Shown piece after piece: positions 1-9,000 of a DNA stretch of 43,165 nucleotides. Source of the DNA: Pseudomonadota bacterium. GTDB lineage: Bacteria > Myxococcota_A > Polyangia > Polyangiales > Polyangiaceae. A model generated the notes under the pieces. The model ran no database searches. It saw only the letters and a list, made by a program, of their open reading frames with translations, and was not told the origin of the DNA. Where the stretch lies: positions 1 through 43,165 of the forward strand of contig JAEWRL010000231.1 in assembly GCA_023398955.1 (NCBI GenBank), in the 5' to 3' direction. Within the stretch, counting starts at the first letter, position 1. The number at the start of each line of letters is the position of its first letter. The translations under genes and the position numbers were made by a program.

Positions 1-353
1 TGCCCGTTCCTCTGGGGCGCCCGAACTCAGTCCCAGGTTGTGCGCTATCCACGGCCGCCTCACCGGGTAGCCGGCTATTGGCGCGCGCCAACGCGCCACT
101 GGACTCCAAACGTCGAACCTCGACTGAACATAGCTCGTCAACGCTGCCAAGCCTGGGTCATTTCTCGCGAGCATACCCGGGTCATTTCTCCCGAGCGCTG
201 AAGACCCTAGATCGGACGATCGATCGACAGCTCCGGCGGGTAGCCGCCACTTCACCTCATGGATGAAGCCACGCGCGCCACACCGCGGGATGAACAGCCG
301 AGAGTTCCGCAGGATTCAGCGTCCATGCGCCGGGGGACGCGCGAAATCTAGGT
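1..353. other. Left-edge region without a convincing gene; paired direct repeats
   Basis: I see no recognisable protein here. The open frames present have no domain, no good ribosome site, and overlap each other. The only clear structure is a pair of 18-bp direct repeats at 155-172 and 179-196 (listed separately). The M52 peptidase gene ends at 354 pointing into this stretch, so it also holds that gene's 3' flank. I see no obvious hairpin terminator. Confidence 0.5.
155..196. repeat. Tandem 18-bp direct repeats, possible IS end
   Basis: GGGTCATTTCTCGCGAGC at 155-172 recurs at 179-196 with one mismatch (GCGAGC versus CCGAGC), a 24-bp period. Closely spaced copies of a GGTCATTT-like motif are the kind of transposase-binding repeats found at the ends of IS21-family elements. 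That link is from general knowledge of the family. No istA or istB gene is visible in the window, so this could be a remnant or the edge of an element lying to the left. Confidence 0.4.
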
Positions 354-935
354 TCAAACGGTGCGCAACGCTTCGATGGGCAGCTCGGAAGGCATCTGTC
401 GCGCGACCGCTCGCGCCGCCTCGACTATGTCCGCGGGAGCTCCAAGCAGCCCCAGAACGAGCTCCACAGCACGTGGAACGGCACACTCCACGGCCGGACT
501 CAGACGCGCTTCGAATCCACTCACCTCAACGGCCTCTATTCCGACGAGGCACACATTTGCCTGCTGCTTTCCCTGCGCGATGATTCCTGCGATGGACACT
601 AGCTCTGGAATACCGAGCATATGACCACAGGGCACGGCCGCCGACAGCTCCACTATCTCCTTCAAAGCGAGCAGACGGCACGTCCCCGGCGCATCCCCGA
701 ACGTCACCGCGTCGACGAGAATCGTTCGTCGACCGCTCGCGATGAGCTCGGCAAGCCAGAATCCCACCCCTTGGTAGAACTCCACGGAAACGCAGCTGGG
801 TAGCGCCAACTCGCGGAGGACGCGTCCCACCCTGATCCCTGCCCCATCATCCCGCGCCAGCTCGTTACCGACACAAACCACGTGAGCAGGACGGTGCATG
901 TGCCACGCCGATCCGCTCACCAAGGATTCGCTCAT
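354..935 (-). CDS. M52-family peptidase (hydrogenase maturation protease-like)
   Basis: The 193-residue protein fits the HycI/HybD/HupD family, nickel-dependent endopeptidases that trim the C-terminus of NiFe-hydrogenase large subunits. It has the N-terminal GNELARDDGAG motif (residues 23-33). The three positions that bind nickel in HybD appear kept: an acidic residue in that motif (Asp30), Asp75 in ILVDAV and His105 in CGHMLG. The fold-core segments and length (family about 150-190) agree. Its ATG overlaps the stop of the preceding small ORF as TGATG, a translational-coupling arrangement. No hydrogenase subunit or Hyp gene lies nearby; the partners are a Roadblock protein and a ParA ATPase, so the substrate may be something else or encoded elsewhere. 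An internal Met at residue 14 is an alternative start. Confidence 0.8.
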   Translation of the reverse strand: MSESLVSGSAWHMHRPAHVVCVGNELARDDGAGIRVGRVLRELALPSCVSVEFYQGVGFWLAELIASGRRTILVDAVTFGDAPGTCRLLALKEIVELSAAVPCGHMLGIPELVSIAGIIAQGKQQANVCLVGIEAVEVSGFEARLSPAVECAVPRAVELVLGLLGAPADIVEAARAVARQMPSELPIEALRTV

Positions 936-1138
936 CAGACTCCGAGCACCGCGAGTGCCATGCCACTGACTTGCATCTCGCTACCCTCCAACCGAACCAT
1001 TGAACGCACCAAAGAGCCATCTGTGTTCACCACCATATTCACCGTCTTCAAGCCACAAACCAGCACGGTAGGCAGCCGCTGCGGTCGGTCGGCAGTCAAG
1101 GTCAGCATGCACCAACCCGGCAGCAGCGGCGAACCCAC
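935..1138 (-). CDS. Small hypothetical protein coupled to the M52 peptidase
   Basis: This is a 67-residue ORF starting with GTG, preceded by GAGAGG five bases upstream. An in-frame stop just upstream fixes the maximum length. The stop overlaps the peptidase ATG (TGATG), which supports translation of both. I recognise no domain. It is not HypC: it lacks the MC(L/I)xxP start and that family's pattern. Its position between a Roadblock protein and a maturation-type peptidase suggests a cassette component, but that is inference. An internal ATG at residue 11 (MLTLTAD) is an alternative start. Confidence 0.45.
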   Translation of the reverse strand: MGSPLLPGWCMLTLTADRPQRLPTVLVCGLKTVNMVVNTDGSLVRSMVRLEGSEMQVSGMALAVLGV

Positions 1139-1219
1139 ACCGACCTCTCAGTCGCCCCAACGGCCGTAACCGCAAAGCCACGTTACCCAACCTCGACGCC
1201 GTTCTGTACGCAGCAGGTG

Positions 1220-1783
1220 TCAACGCGAAGCAGCAGCAGCCACGAGCCCGTAGATGTCCTCCTTCGTGTCCCCCGAGACCGGGCCGTCTGCGATGAGACC
1301 GACTACGAGCGGTCCGGTGCCCTCAATGGGGACCTTGAGACCGGTCAACCATCCCTCGTCGAGCTCGATGCAGATCGTGCTCGCGCCTCCTTCTCGATGG
1401 CTCATCCGCTCAGCCTGCTGAAACGTCACGGTCAGCCGCGCTGCCAGCACGTCGACAGCCTCGGCGTCCGAGAGGCCGCCGCGTGCCACCACGAGACCTT
1501 GTTCATCCATCAGAAAAGCACCACTGCCCTGACACAAAGCCAAGCAATCGTCGAGCAAGCGCTTCCAGCTGTCAGACGCCCACCGCTCGAGCTCCCCGTT
1601 CTCGCCACCAGCAGGCACCCCGGGCGCTCCTGTCCCGAACCGCCCAGCGTCGAATCGCACATAACGGGGGCGAGGAGGGCCGCTCGCCCGTTCGATGTGA
1701 GCCCTTGGACGAGAGCGGAGCCTCCGGGCCAGCGTGCGCGCCAATCCAAGATCAGAGGAGTTCTCGTTGGGGTCGTTCGACAT
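1220..1783 (-). CDS. Roadblock/LC7 domain protein
   Basis: The 187-residue protein has a C-terminal Roadblock/LC7 domain (about residues 70-187). It shows the GAFLMDEQGLVVAR strand-turn-strand followed by a long helix (DAEAVDVLAARLT) and later strands ending GPLVVGLI and a terminal helix. The N-terminal 65 residues are Arg/Pro-rich and probably disordered. Bacterial members such as MglB regulate small GTPases or act as dimeric scaffolds, but no MglA-like GTPase gene is present here. The start was set at the ATG at 1783 because AAGGAG lies nine bases upstream; a longer frame from 1816 lacks this. It overlaps the 3' end of the ParA gene by 32 bases, so the two are almost certainly co-transcribed and coupled. 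Confidence 0.8.
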   Translation of the reverse strand: MSNDPNENSSDLGLARTLARRLRSRPRAHIERASGPPRPRYVRFDAGRFGTGAPGVPAGGENGELERWASDSWKRLLDDCLALCQGSGAFLMDEQGLVVARGGLSDAEAVDVLAARLTVTFQQAERMSHREGGASTICIELDEGWLTGLKVPIEGTGPLVVGLIADGPVSGDTKEDIYGLVAAAASR

Positions 1784-2567
1784 CTTCCTGTGCTCCTTGT
1801 GGGCTGAGCTCGGCAATCAAGGCCTCGACTTCTGAGGCTAGGACCTGGAAGCGACGCGCCTCGGGCGGCAAGCGCCCTCCCAGGTAGCCAACGGGCAAGC
1901 CCTTCAAGCTAGCCGTGGCAAAGATCTCGTTGCGGGGGATCACCGTATCCATCACGCCCGCGAAGTCAGTCCAGAGCTCCATCATGACCGAATGGGACGC
2001 ATCGTGCTCTCGTTCCACCATGGTTGCCAGAATCCCGAGCAGCTGAAGCCTTGGATTTTCGGTGGCTTGTACCCGCTCCAGCACACGAAGCACACGGGAG
2101 ACACTCCGCAAGCACAGCGGCTCGGCTTGAAATGGAACCAACGCGAAATCCGCGAGAGCCAGCGCGCGCCGCGTAATCATCCCGAGCCCAGAGGGGCAAT
2201 CGAGGAGCACGAAGTCCTGGCCGTGGCTGACCGACTGCAAAGCGTTCGCGAGGACTCCAGGAGCGTGCAGGGCCGCTTCGAACTCGGGAACATCGACGGG
2301 ATCGAGTCGCCCCCGCGGCAGAATGGTCAATGCCGACAAACGGGTCGTCAGAACGGCGTCGTCGGGGCTAACCTCTCCCATCAAGAGATCCGCCAACCCG
2401 ATCAACTCCGCGTCCTCCCGCTTGAGCGAGTGTCCCAAGCCACCCTGGGGATCGAGATCGACCAGGAGAGTAGAGCTACCCCTTTCGGCCAGGGCGAGGG
2501 CTAGGTTGAGAGCGACGGTGGTCTTCCCGACGCCTCCTTTTTCATTCGCGATGACGATCGTATTCAT
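1752..2567 (-). CDS. ParA/MinD-family ATPase
   Basis: The 271-residue protein is a deviant Walker-A ATPase of the ParA type: KGGVGKTT at residues 10-17 with the signature Lys10, LLVDLDPQGG (Walker A', 35-43) and LLDCPSGLG (Walker B, 121-129). Such proteins form ATP-dependent dimers that position DNA, chemoreceptor arrays or organelles. There is no ParB or parS-like gene next to it. Instead a Roadblock/LC7 gene overlaps its 3' end, which argues for positioning or regulating a protein complex rather than chromosome segregation. The ATG at 2567 is chosen because homology begins at once (MNTIVIANEKGG); the open frame runs 39 codons further upstream without similarity. The ribosome site is weak. 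Confidence 0.85.
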   Translation of the reverse strand: MNTIVIANEKGGVGKTTVALNLALALAERGSSTLLVDLDPQGGLGHSLKREDAELIGLADLLMGEVSPDDAVLTTRLSALTILPRGRLDPVDVPEFEAALHAPGVLANALQSVSHGQDFVLLDCPSGLGMITRRALALADFALVPFQAEPLCLRSVSRVLRVLERVQATENPRLQLLGILATMVEREHDASHSVMMELWTDFAGVMDTVIPRNEIFATASLKGLPVGYLGGRLPPEARRFQVLASEVEALIAELSPQGAQEDVERPQRELL

Positions 2568-2724
2568 GGAAGTGGATTCCGGGTCAGGGCGGCTTCGGGA
2601 CCTTGAGTATTCCAAAGGCGCGTGCCGACGTCCAGCCCGACCCTCGGACGATGCACCGGGTACGACGCAGCGGGAGAAATCCACGCGGGGACTCGCTCTG
2701 TAAGAGGACCCGCCGTGCCCCAGG

Positions 2725-2742
2725 GCGGCGGCTCACCGCCGC
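2725..2742 (-). terminator. GC hairpin after the hybrid kinase gene
   Basis: A perfect 7-bp inverted repeat GCGGCGG/CCGCCGC with a CTCA loop lies at 2725-2742, directly after the kinase stop codon at 2746. It is strong and well placed for a terminator separating the kinase from the ParA cassette. No clear U-tract follows, so factor-independent termination is uncertain. Confidence 0.45.
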
Positions 2743-2745
2743 AGC

Positions 2746-5724
2746 TCAGGGCGGAGCGGCAATCGAGTCGCTCACTTGCCGTGAGCCAAGCACAGATTCC
2801 ACCGCACGGACCAGGGACTCAATCGAGTACGGTTTGGCGAGCCACGCCAGGCCCTTCTCGACGGCAACCTTGGCGCGGTCGCTCGGAGCCTGGCCACTCA
2901 CGATCATGGCACGTTGGGTCGGCACGAGGTCTCGGAGCTTCTCGTACAGATCGAGGCCATCTAGCTCGTCATTGAGTGCCATGTCGAGGATCACTAGATC
3001 GAAACCCGACTCCAAGTGACCGTCGCTCATCCCGCGATCGTCAACCGGGCGCTGAAAGAGTCCCATCACGTCGGAGGCCCGAGAGACAGTTTCAACCACG
3101 TATCCATAGCGTTCCAGAACCCTCTTGGCCGTCCGCAGCTGAGTCGGCTCATCGTCGACAACGAGGACCCGACCCTTGCCAGTACCAAGCTGCCTGCGGG
3201 CCTTCGCTGATTCCGGCGCGTCGCAGCTCCGCGGAAGGAACACGCGAAACGTGGTCCCCTCACCCACGGTGCTCTCCACGTCCAAGAAACCACCGTGTTC
3301 CTTGACCACCCCGTGAACGATCGCGAGGCCCAACCCTGACCCGCTGGTATCTTTCAGTGCCTTCTGCGAGAAGAACGGCTCGAAGATCCGCTGCAAGGCT
3401 TCGGCAGGGATGCCCCTTCCGTTGTCGCAAACCTCGATGACGACGTAGTCTCCCGGGTCGACCACTTCGTACGCTGCCAGGGGATGCTTCAAGGTGCAGC
3501 GAAAGGTACGGACCGAGATCTCCCCCCTCTCTTCCAGAGCATCGACGGCATTACGCACCAGGTTGGCGATGGCCCGCGCCACGTGTGCCTCTGAGGCCAG
3601 CACCGGCATAGGCTCTGGGTCGAACTCGGTAACGAGCCGCACTCCGCTCGAGCCGGTGGTGTGGTACCGGAGCGGTTCCGTCCGAGCACACGCAGCCACC
3701 ACCTCGTTGATGTCGAGCACCTGCTTCTTGGCATTCCCCTGACGTCCCAGCGTCATGAGGTCCTTCACGGTGCGGGCCGCCCTGGCAGCGGCCAGCTTGA
3801 TTGTATCGAGATCGGCCCGGAGCTCTTCGTACTGCTTTCCACGCGCGACCACCAACGCGTCGAGCTCGTGCTGAACCATCTCCGGGAGCACCACCAAAGG
3901 ACCAAGCGCGTTGTTGAGATCATGAGCCACTCCGCCCGCCAGCAGGCTGAGCGAGCGCATGCGAGCGGCGGTCGCGATGCGCTCCTGCAGACTGCGTTCG
4001 CGCTGCGCCGCCATGTCCAGCAACTCTTGATGAAGGTAGATATTGCGAACTGCAGCGCTGATTTGTTCCCTCAGCATCTGGTACGCAGTCTTGCTTGCGC
4101 GAAACTCGAATAGGGCCACGCCGAAGTTACGAATCTCGAAGCAAAGAGGCAACAGAAGGCAGGCATCTGCCCATAGCTCAGCGGGAGAATCGGGAGGAAC
4201 CAGGAGACCCGCACTGAAACGCTCGTGCCTCGACTCGATGGTCCGACCGCGGCAGATCATGAACACAGGCTTGAGTTGGCTGGGATCGTCCTCGTCGAAT
4301 ACGGAAATGCTCGCCGTACTCACACCCAGCCGCGGCATCTCATCTGCTAGAGCCTCACGCAACGCGCTCATGTCGAGGGCGGTCGAGAAGCGTTCCCCGG
4401 TGCTCCTCAGGCGGTCGTAAGCCACCTCCATCCCGAGGCGCGACGCGGCTTGAGTGCGCGCCAGCGCTGACACGATGACTCCAGAGGCTGCATGCCATAG
4501 GCTCTCCAGACCGGCATTGGAGACCTCGTAGAGTGCTTCTCGGAGGGCCATGAGTACCTGCTGCAACGCGTCCAGGATCTCGGCTCCGTCACCCATTTCA
4601 CGAACGAGGTCTTCGAGCTCGTCCACGAAAGCATCGCGTCCAGTAGCCATTTCGCGATCCAAGGCGTCGAGCAAGCGGGAGCGACTCTGCTCCCCCCCGT
4701 CACTGACGGCGCTGAAGATCTGGTCCAGGGCCTGCTCCAAGTGCAGACGACGAGCGCGCAAGTGAGCGAGCGGCGCACCCGGCACGGGCGGGACGGAGAC
4801 CTGAGTGAGGCTCCTCGTGAGCGCACCACATCCACACGAACGCCGGAGCACGGGTTCGACGGGCAGCTCGCGGTGTTGGGGGACATCGCCACCACCCAGC
4901 AGCGTGAGCAACCAATCCACGGCGAGCGCTCCCATGTGCGCGAGTGGTTGGCGAGCGGTAGTTAGCGGGGGCATGGCGTGACGCGCCGATGCAACGTTGT
5001 CGAATCCGGTCACCAACATGTCCCGCGGTGCTCTTAGGTTCTGCTCGCGGAGGGCATCGAGGACTCCGAAGGCCATCGCGTCGTTGGCTGCAACCACGGC
5101 GTCACAGCGCAATCCAAGCTGCAGCAAGCGACGCGTCTCGCTCAAGCCCGACAGCACGGTGTAATCCCCTTCCAATGTGAGCTCTGGGCGCACAGCCAGA
5201 CCGTGCACTGCCATCGTTGCTCGAAACGCCGCGAGGCGTTGCTGCGCTTCGGGGTTTCCCGAGGGCCCGCCTAGGAAGGCGAGCTCTCTTGCTCCGTGCT
5301 GCGTGACGAGGTGGTCGATCAGCGCCGTAACACCGGTTGCGTTGTCGACGGTGATACTGGGAACCCCATTTAGCCGAAGGCCAATGCTGCAAACGGGCAA
5401 CGGCGCGAGTTCACGCACGAACTCTAGAAGAACGTCGTGACCGGCGCCGCGGCCAAGCGAGGAGGCGAGCAGAATGGCACCATCAACCACATCCTTTCCG
5501 ATAAGACTGAAGATGCGATTGTGGACCCGATCTATGGGATTGGTGGGTGAAAGCGGGCGGCCAGCAACTATCACGAGGCTCACCCCACGGGCGTCACAGC
5601 GGCGCATGATACCCTCCCGCAGCTGCGTCTCGTAGCCTCCCTCTATCTGATCGAGCTGGTCAATCACGAAGGCCAGAGTCTTCCGCGAGCGATGCATGGG
5701 GCTCCACTCAGACAAGGCCGACAA
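2746..5724 (-). CDS. Hybrid histidine kinase with LacI-type sugar-binding sensor domain
   Basis: The 992-residue protein has four parts. Residues 15-297 are a LacI/GalR periplasmic-binding-like domain without the DNA-binding HTH, ending in a Cys-Gly-Cys-Gly motif. Residues 300-590 form a helical and GAF-like region. Residues 590-832 are a histidine kinase, with the phospho-acceptor His601 in GGVAHDLNN, the N box at NLVRNAVDAL (721-730), DNGRGIP and a GSGLGLAI lid. Residues 851-985 are a receiver domain with Asp857/858, phospho-acceptor Asp914 and Lys964. There is no signal peptide or membrane segment, so it should sense a cytoplasmic ligand, possibly a sugar. No cognate regulator gene is adjacent. 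The TTG at 5724 has GGAGGG ten bases upstream; the ATG at 5697, with GGAG close by, is equally possible. Confidence 0.9.
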   Translation of the reverse strand: MSALSEWSPMHRSRKTLAFVIDQLDQIEGGYETQLREGIMRRCDARGVSLVIVAGRPLSPTNPIDRVHNRIFSLIGKDVVDGAILLASSLGRGAGHDVLLEFVRELAPLPVCSIGLRLNGVPSITVDNATGVTALIDHLVTQHGARELAFLGGPSGNPEAQQRLAAFRATMAVHGLAVRPELTLEGDYTVLSGLSETRRLLQLGLRCDAVVAANDAMAFGVLDALREQNLRAPRDMLVTGFDNVASARHAMPPLTTARQPLAHMGALAVDWLLTLLGGGDVPQHRELPVEPVLRRSCGCGALTRSLTQVSVPPVPGAPLAHLRARRLHLEQALDQIFSAVSDGGEQSRSRLLDALDREMATGRDAFVDELEDLVREMGDGAEILDALQQVLMALREALYEVSNAGLESLWHAASGVIVSALARTQAASRLGMEVAYDRLRSTGERFSTALDMSALREALADEMPRLGVSTASISVFDEDDPSQLKPVFMICRGRTIESRHERFSAGLLVPPDSPAELWADACLLLPLCFEIRNFGVALFEFRASKTAYQMLREQISAAVRNIYLHQELLDMAAQRERSLQERIATAARMRSLSLLAGGVAHDLNNALGPLVVLPEMVQHELDALVVARGKQYEELRADLDTIKLAAARAARTVKDLMTLGRQGNAKKQVLDINEVVAACARTEPLRYHTTGSSGVRLVTEFDPEPMPVLASEAHVARAIANLVRNAVDALEERGEISVRTFRCTLKHPLAAYEVVDPGDYVVIEVCDNGRGIPAEALQRIFEPFFSQKALKDTSGSGLGLAIVHGVVKEHGGFLDVESTVGEGTTFRVFLPRSCDAPESAKARRQLGTGKGRVLVVDDEPTQLRTAKRVLERYGYVVETVSRASDVMGLFQRPVDDRGMSDGHLESGFDLVILDMALNDELDGLDLYEKLRDLVPTQRAMIVSGQAPSDRAKVAVEKGLAWLAKPYSIESLVRAVESVLGSRQVSDSIAAPP

Positions 5725-5758
5725 CCACTTGCCACCCTCCCGCCACGCTCCCCCTTCG

Positions 5759-5774
5759 CGGGCACGTGAGCCCG
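5759..5774. promoter_or_regulatory. Palindromic site in the divergent promoter region
   Basis: CGGGC-ACGTGA-GCCCG, a 5-bp inverted repeat with a 6-bp spacer, lies in the 289-bp gap between the leftward hybrid kinase and the rightward dikinase-like lipoprotein gene. It could be a regulator site for either gene. Its short arms make chance occurrence quite possible in GC-rich DNA. Confidence 0.2.
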
Positions 5775-6013
5775 TCGCGTTCCTGACGGAGAGAATGGGG
5801 AGCGAGCTTTGGCTTTCGCATTAACCTGTCCAACCGGAGCAACCGGTCGCGCCGCTTCCGCGCAGATCCAAGGCTCCAATCACCATTGCGACACGACCGC
5901 GATCGGTATTAAGCAAGGGTAATGATGCGGAAGGCCTGGACGTGGTACGGCCTTTGCTTACAGCCGTAACCCCATGCCGGATCTCCCGGATTGTGGCACA
6001 GATCGGCACAGTG

Positions 6014-9000
6014 ATGGGTCTACGTTTGGCATCGTTTGCCCTGGTCCTTGCGGTTTGCTCGTGTGGAGACGGTGACGCACGAAGAGGGACCGACGGCTCG
6101 CCATCCTTGCACGCCGCTGCGGGGGCCGGGCCCGGAGCAGGCGGCGCCGCACCCGTGGCGTCGGTGGTGATCAACGAAGTCGTCTCGAGCAACCATGGTA
6201 CCTCCGTCGATGAGGTTGGGGAGACCGACGACTGGATAGAGATCATCAACACCGAGGACCACGCTGTGAACCTCGCCGCATTCGAGATAGCCGATTCCAG
6301 CGGGCGCAGCGGGAAGCTCCCGGGGGTCTCCCTGCGTCCGCGGGAGGTGCTCGTCCTTTGGGCGGACGACAGCCCGGGTCAAGGCGACCGGCACTTACCC
6401 TTCCGACTGAGCGCCAGCGGTGAGCGGCTCACACTCCGAGACACGGCAAGCGGAGCATTCGTGGAGCTGACCGTGCCGAAGCTGGCGCAGAACGAATCTC
6501 TGGCGCGCTTCCCCGACGGAACGGGCAACTTCGCGCGATGCCGGTACTCCAGCCCGGGCCGCTCGAACGGCGAGAGCTGCTCCCCGGCGGCAGCACCAAG
6601 CCTAAGTAGCGGGGTGGGGTTCACGGACTACGAGCTGCCGCAACCCTACCCAGAGCTGACGGGTCCCGTCGTCATCAGCGAGGCTGCACTTCGCCCTGCT
6701 CACTTCATCGAGCTGGCAAACGTCTCTGCCATCGAGCAGTCCCTCACCGGACTGAATCTTCGAATTGCAGGGACCGCTCCTGGAGAAGAGTATCCGGGCC
6801 CCGAAACGGGCGTGCGGGTTCCTCTGCCGAGCGCCGCGTCGCTCGCACCCGGTCACCATCTCGCGCTCACAGTCGAGGAGGTCGACGTGCTGAGCGAGCT
6901 TGGGGAGCCGCTATTTGAAGGCGTGGTCACCCTCTTCGACGCCGACGGTGAGCCAATGGACCGCTGGGACTTCCTACGGTGGCCCTCGAATGCTGCGCTC
7001 ACCCGTTTCCCGGAAGGAGCCTCCCATCCGATCTTCTGCGGAGAGGTAACACCAGGTGAGCCAAACACCCGATGCGGTCCGATAACGACGCGGGAAGTGG
7101 GCGACAGAGTGCGCCACCTTCGCACGCCCGGTGACTTCTCGGCGCTGGCGGAGGGGGCCGCGACACTAGGCATGGCACCCGTGAAGTTCGTCTACGACAT
7201 GCAGCAGGGTGGTGCCCTTCACCTGCTGAGCTCGCGCGCCTGGCCACTCCACTATACGTTCGTCCGCGAGGTGATCGACAGAGAGCCACCCCTCGATCGC
7301 TGCGACCCGGCCCAGAACGCACAGTTTCGAGCAGGCTGGTATGCATTCAGCCAGACGGAGTACTATCAACCGGAAGGGCGAAGGTATCTGTTGGGGACGC
7401 TGGTCCACCACGGGGGTGCCGACCTCCATACAGTCGAGTATGCCCTCGGGGACACTATCACCGCCCAGGATATGCGTCGTGGTTTCTTTGCAGTCATCTC
7501 GCATGTAATGGACCCCGCGGTCTGGTGGCTTCGCCCACAGGATGAGACGCAGGCCGAGACTGCCCTCGAGGCAGACGGGACCTTGCCGATCCTAGCTCCC
7601 AGCGCGCCTTTCAATGGCGTGAGCTATCAAGCACTCGCCACGGGCATCGGCTACGGGACGTTGCGGTACATCGCCGCCGCGGACCTACCCGACGCAGCAC
7701 TCGGCCCGGAGACCATCGTCGTTACGGACGATGTACCTAATGACATCGCGCTAGTCGGCGGGCTCATCACAGAAGCATTCCAAACACCGTTGGCTCATGT
7801 CAACGTGCTCAGCCAGAGCCGCGGCACTCCGAACATGGCGTTGGTGGGGGCTCGGACGGATCCACGGCTCACGAGCTATCTTGACACGCTGGTGCGCCTG
7901 GAGGTGCGCGGAGACGGCTTCTCCATCTCCGCTGCGGATCCCGGAGCAGCCGAAGCCTATTGGGAATCGTTGCGCCCCTCGGGTACCCTACAGTCACCCC
8001 GGCTCGACCTCGACGTTCGTGGTGTCGTCCCGCTCTCGGAGGCGGGCTTCGAGCACCTCCCCGCTATCGGCGCAAAGGCTGCCCAGTTCGCAGAGCTGGG
8101 GCATGTTCGTGCAACGCTGCCCTCTGCGTGTTCCACTGCAAGCGCCTGGACCGCGCCGATTAAGGCATTTGCCATACCCGTCGTGCACTTCGTGGAGCAT
8201 TTTCGTAGCTCGGGCGCAGAGGCTGTCCTGGCGAGTTTGCAGGCCGACATCGGTTTCCGCAGCAATCCGGAGGAGCGACGCGCCGGCCTCGACGCGGTCC
8301 AGCAGGCCATTCAGCGGCAAGAGGTCGATCCGGAGCTCCTGCGAGTTGTAGAGGCAGCAGTGCGAGACCGCTTCGGAGTCCGCCGCGTTCGGTTTCGCAG
8401 CAGCAGCAACGCCGAAGACTTGCAGGGGTTCAACGGTGCGGGCCTCTATTCGTCGACGAGCGTTCAGCTTGGCAGCGACGGTCGTTCCATCGAGGATGGG
8501 CTCCGCCTCGTGTGGGCCAGCCTCTACGGATTGCGTGCCTATGACGAGAGAGAATTGGCTGGAATCGACCATAGCGCCGTGGCAATGGGTGTCCTCGTCC
8601 ACGAGGCGTTCTTGTCCGAGCGCGCCAATGGCGTGGCGATCAGCCGCAACATTCTGGATCCGATTCGTTCGGATATCTACTACATGAACACGCAGATCGG
8701 TGAGGCAAGCGTGACGAACCCTGCTCCCGGCGTGGTCACGGAAGAGTTAATCTACCGTTGGCCTCCCCGGTTCCCGAGTGTCACCTACCAGGCCAGAAGC
8801 AGCCTCAGTCCTCACATGCCAGTGCTCTCCGAGGAGGAGGTCGTGAGTGTGGCTTGTGCCTTGTACTCAATCGATGCCCACTTCTCGGCGCTGTTGAACC
8901 CCGATGGGTCCGATCCATGGTTTGCCATGGAAACAGAGTTCAAATTCATCGGCAGCGAGCGTCGCTTGTTGATCAAGCAAGCGCGTCCCCATTCCTTCGG

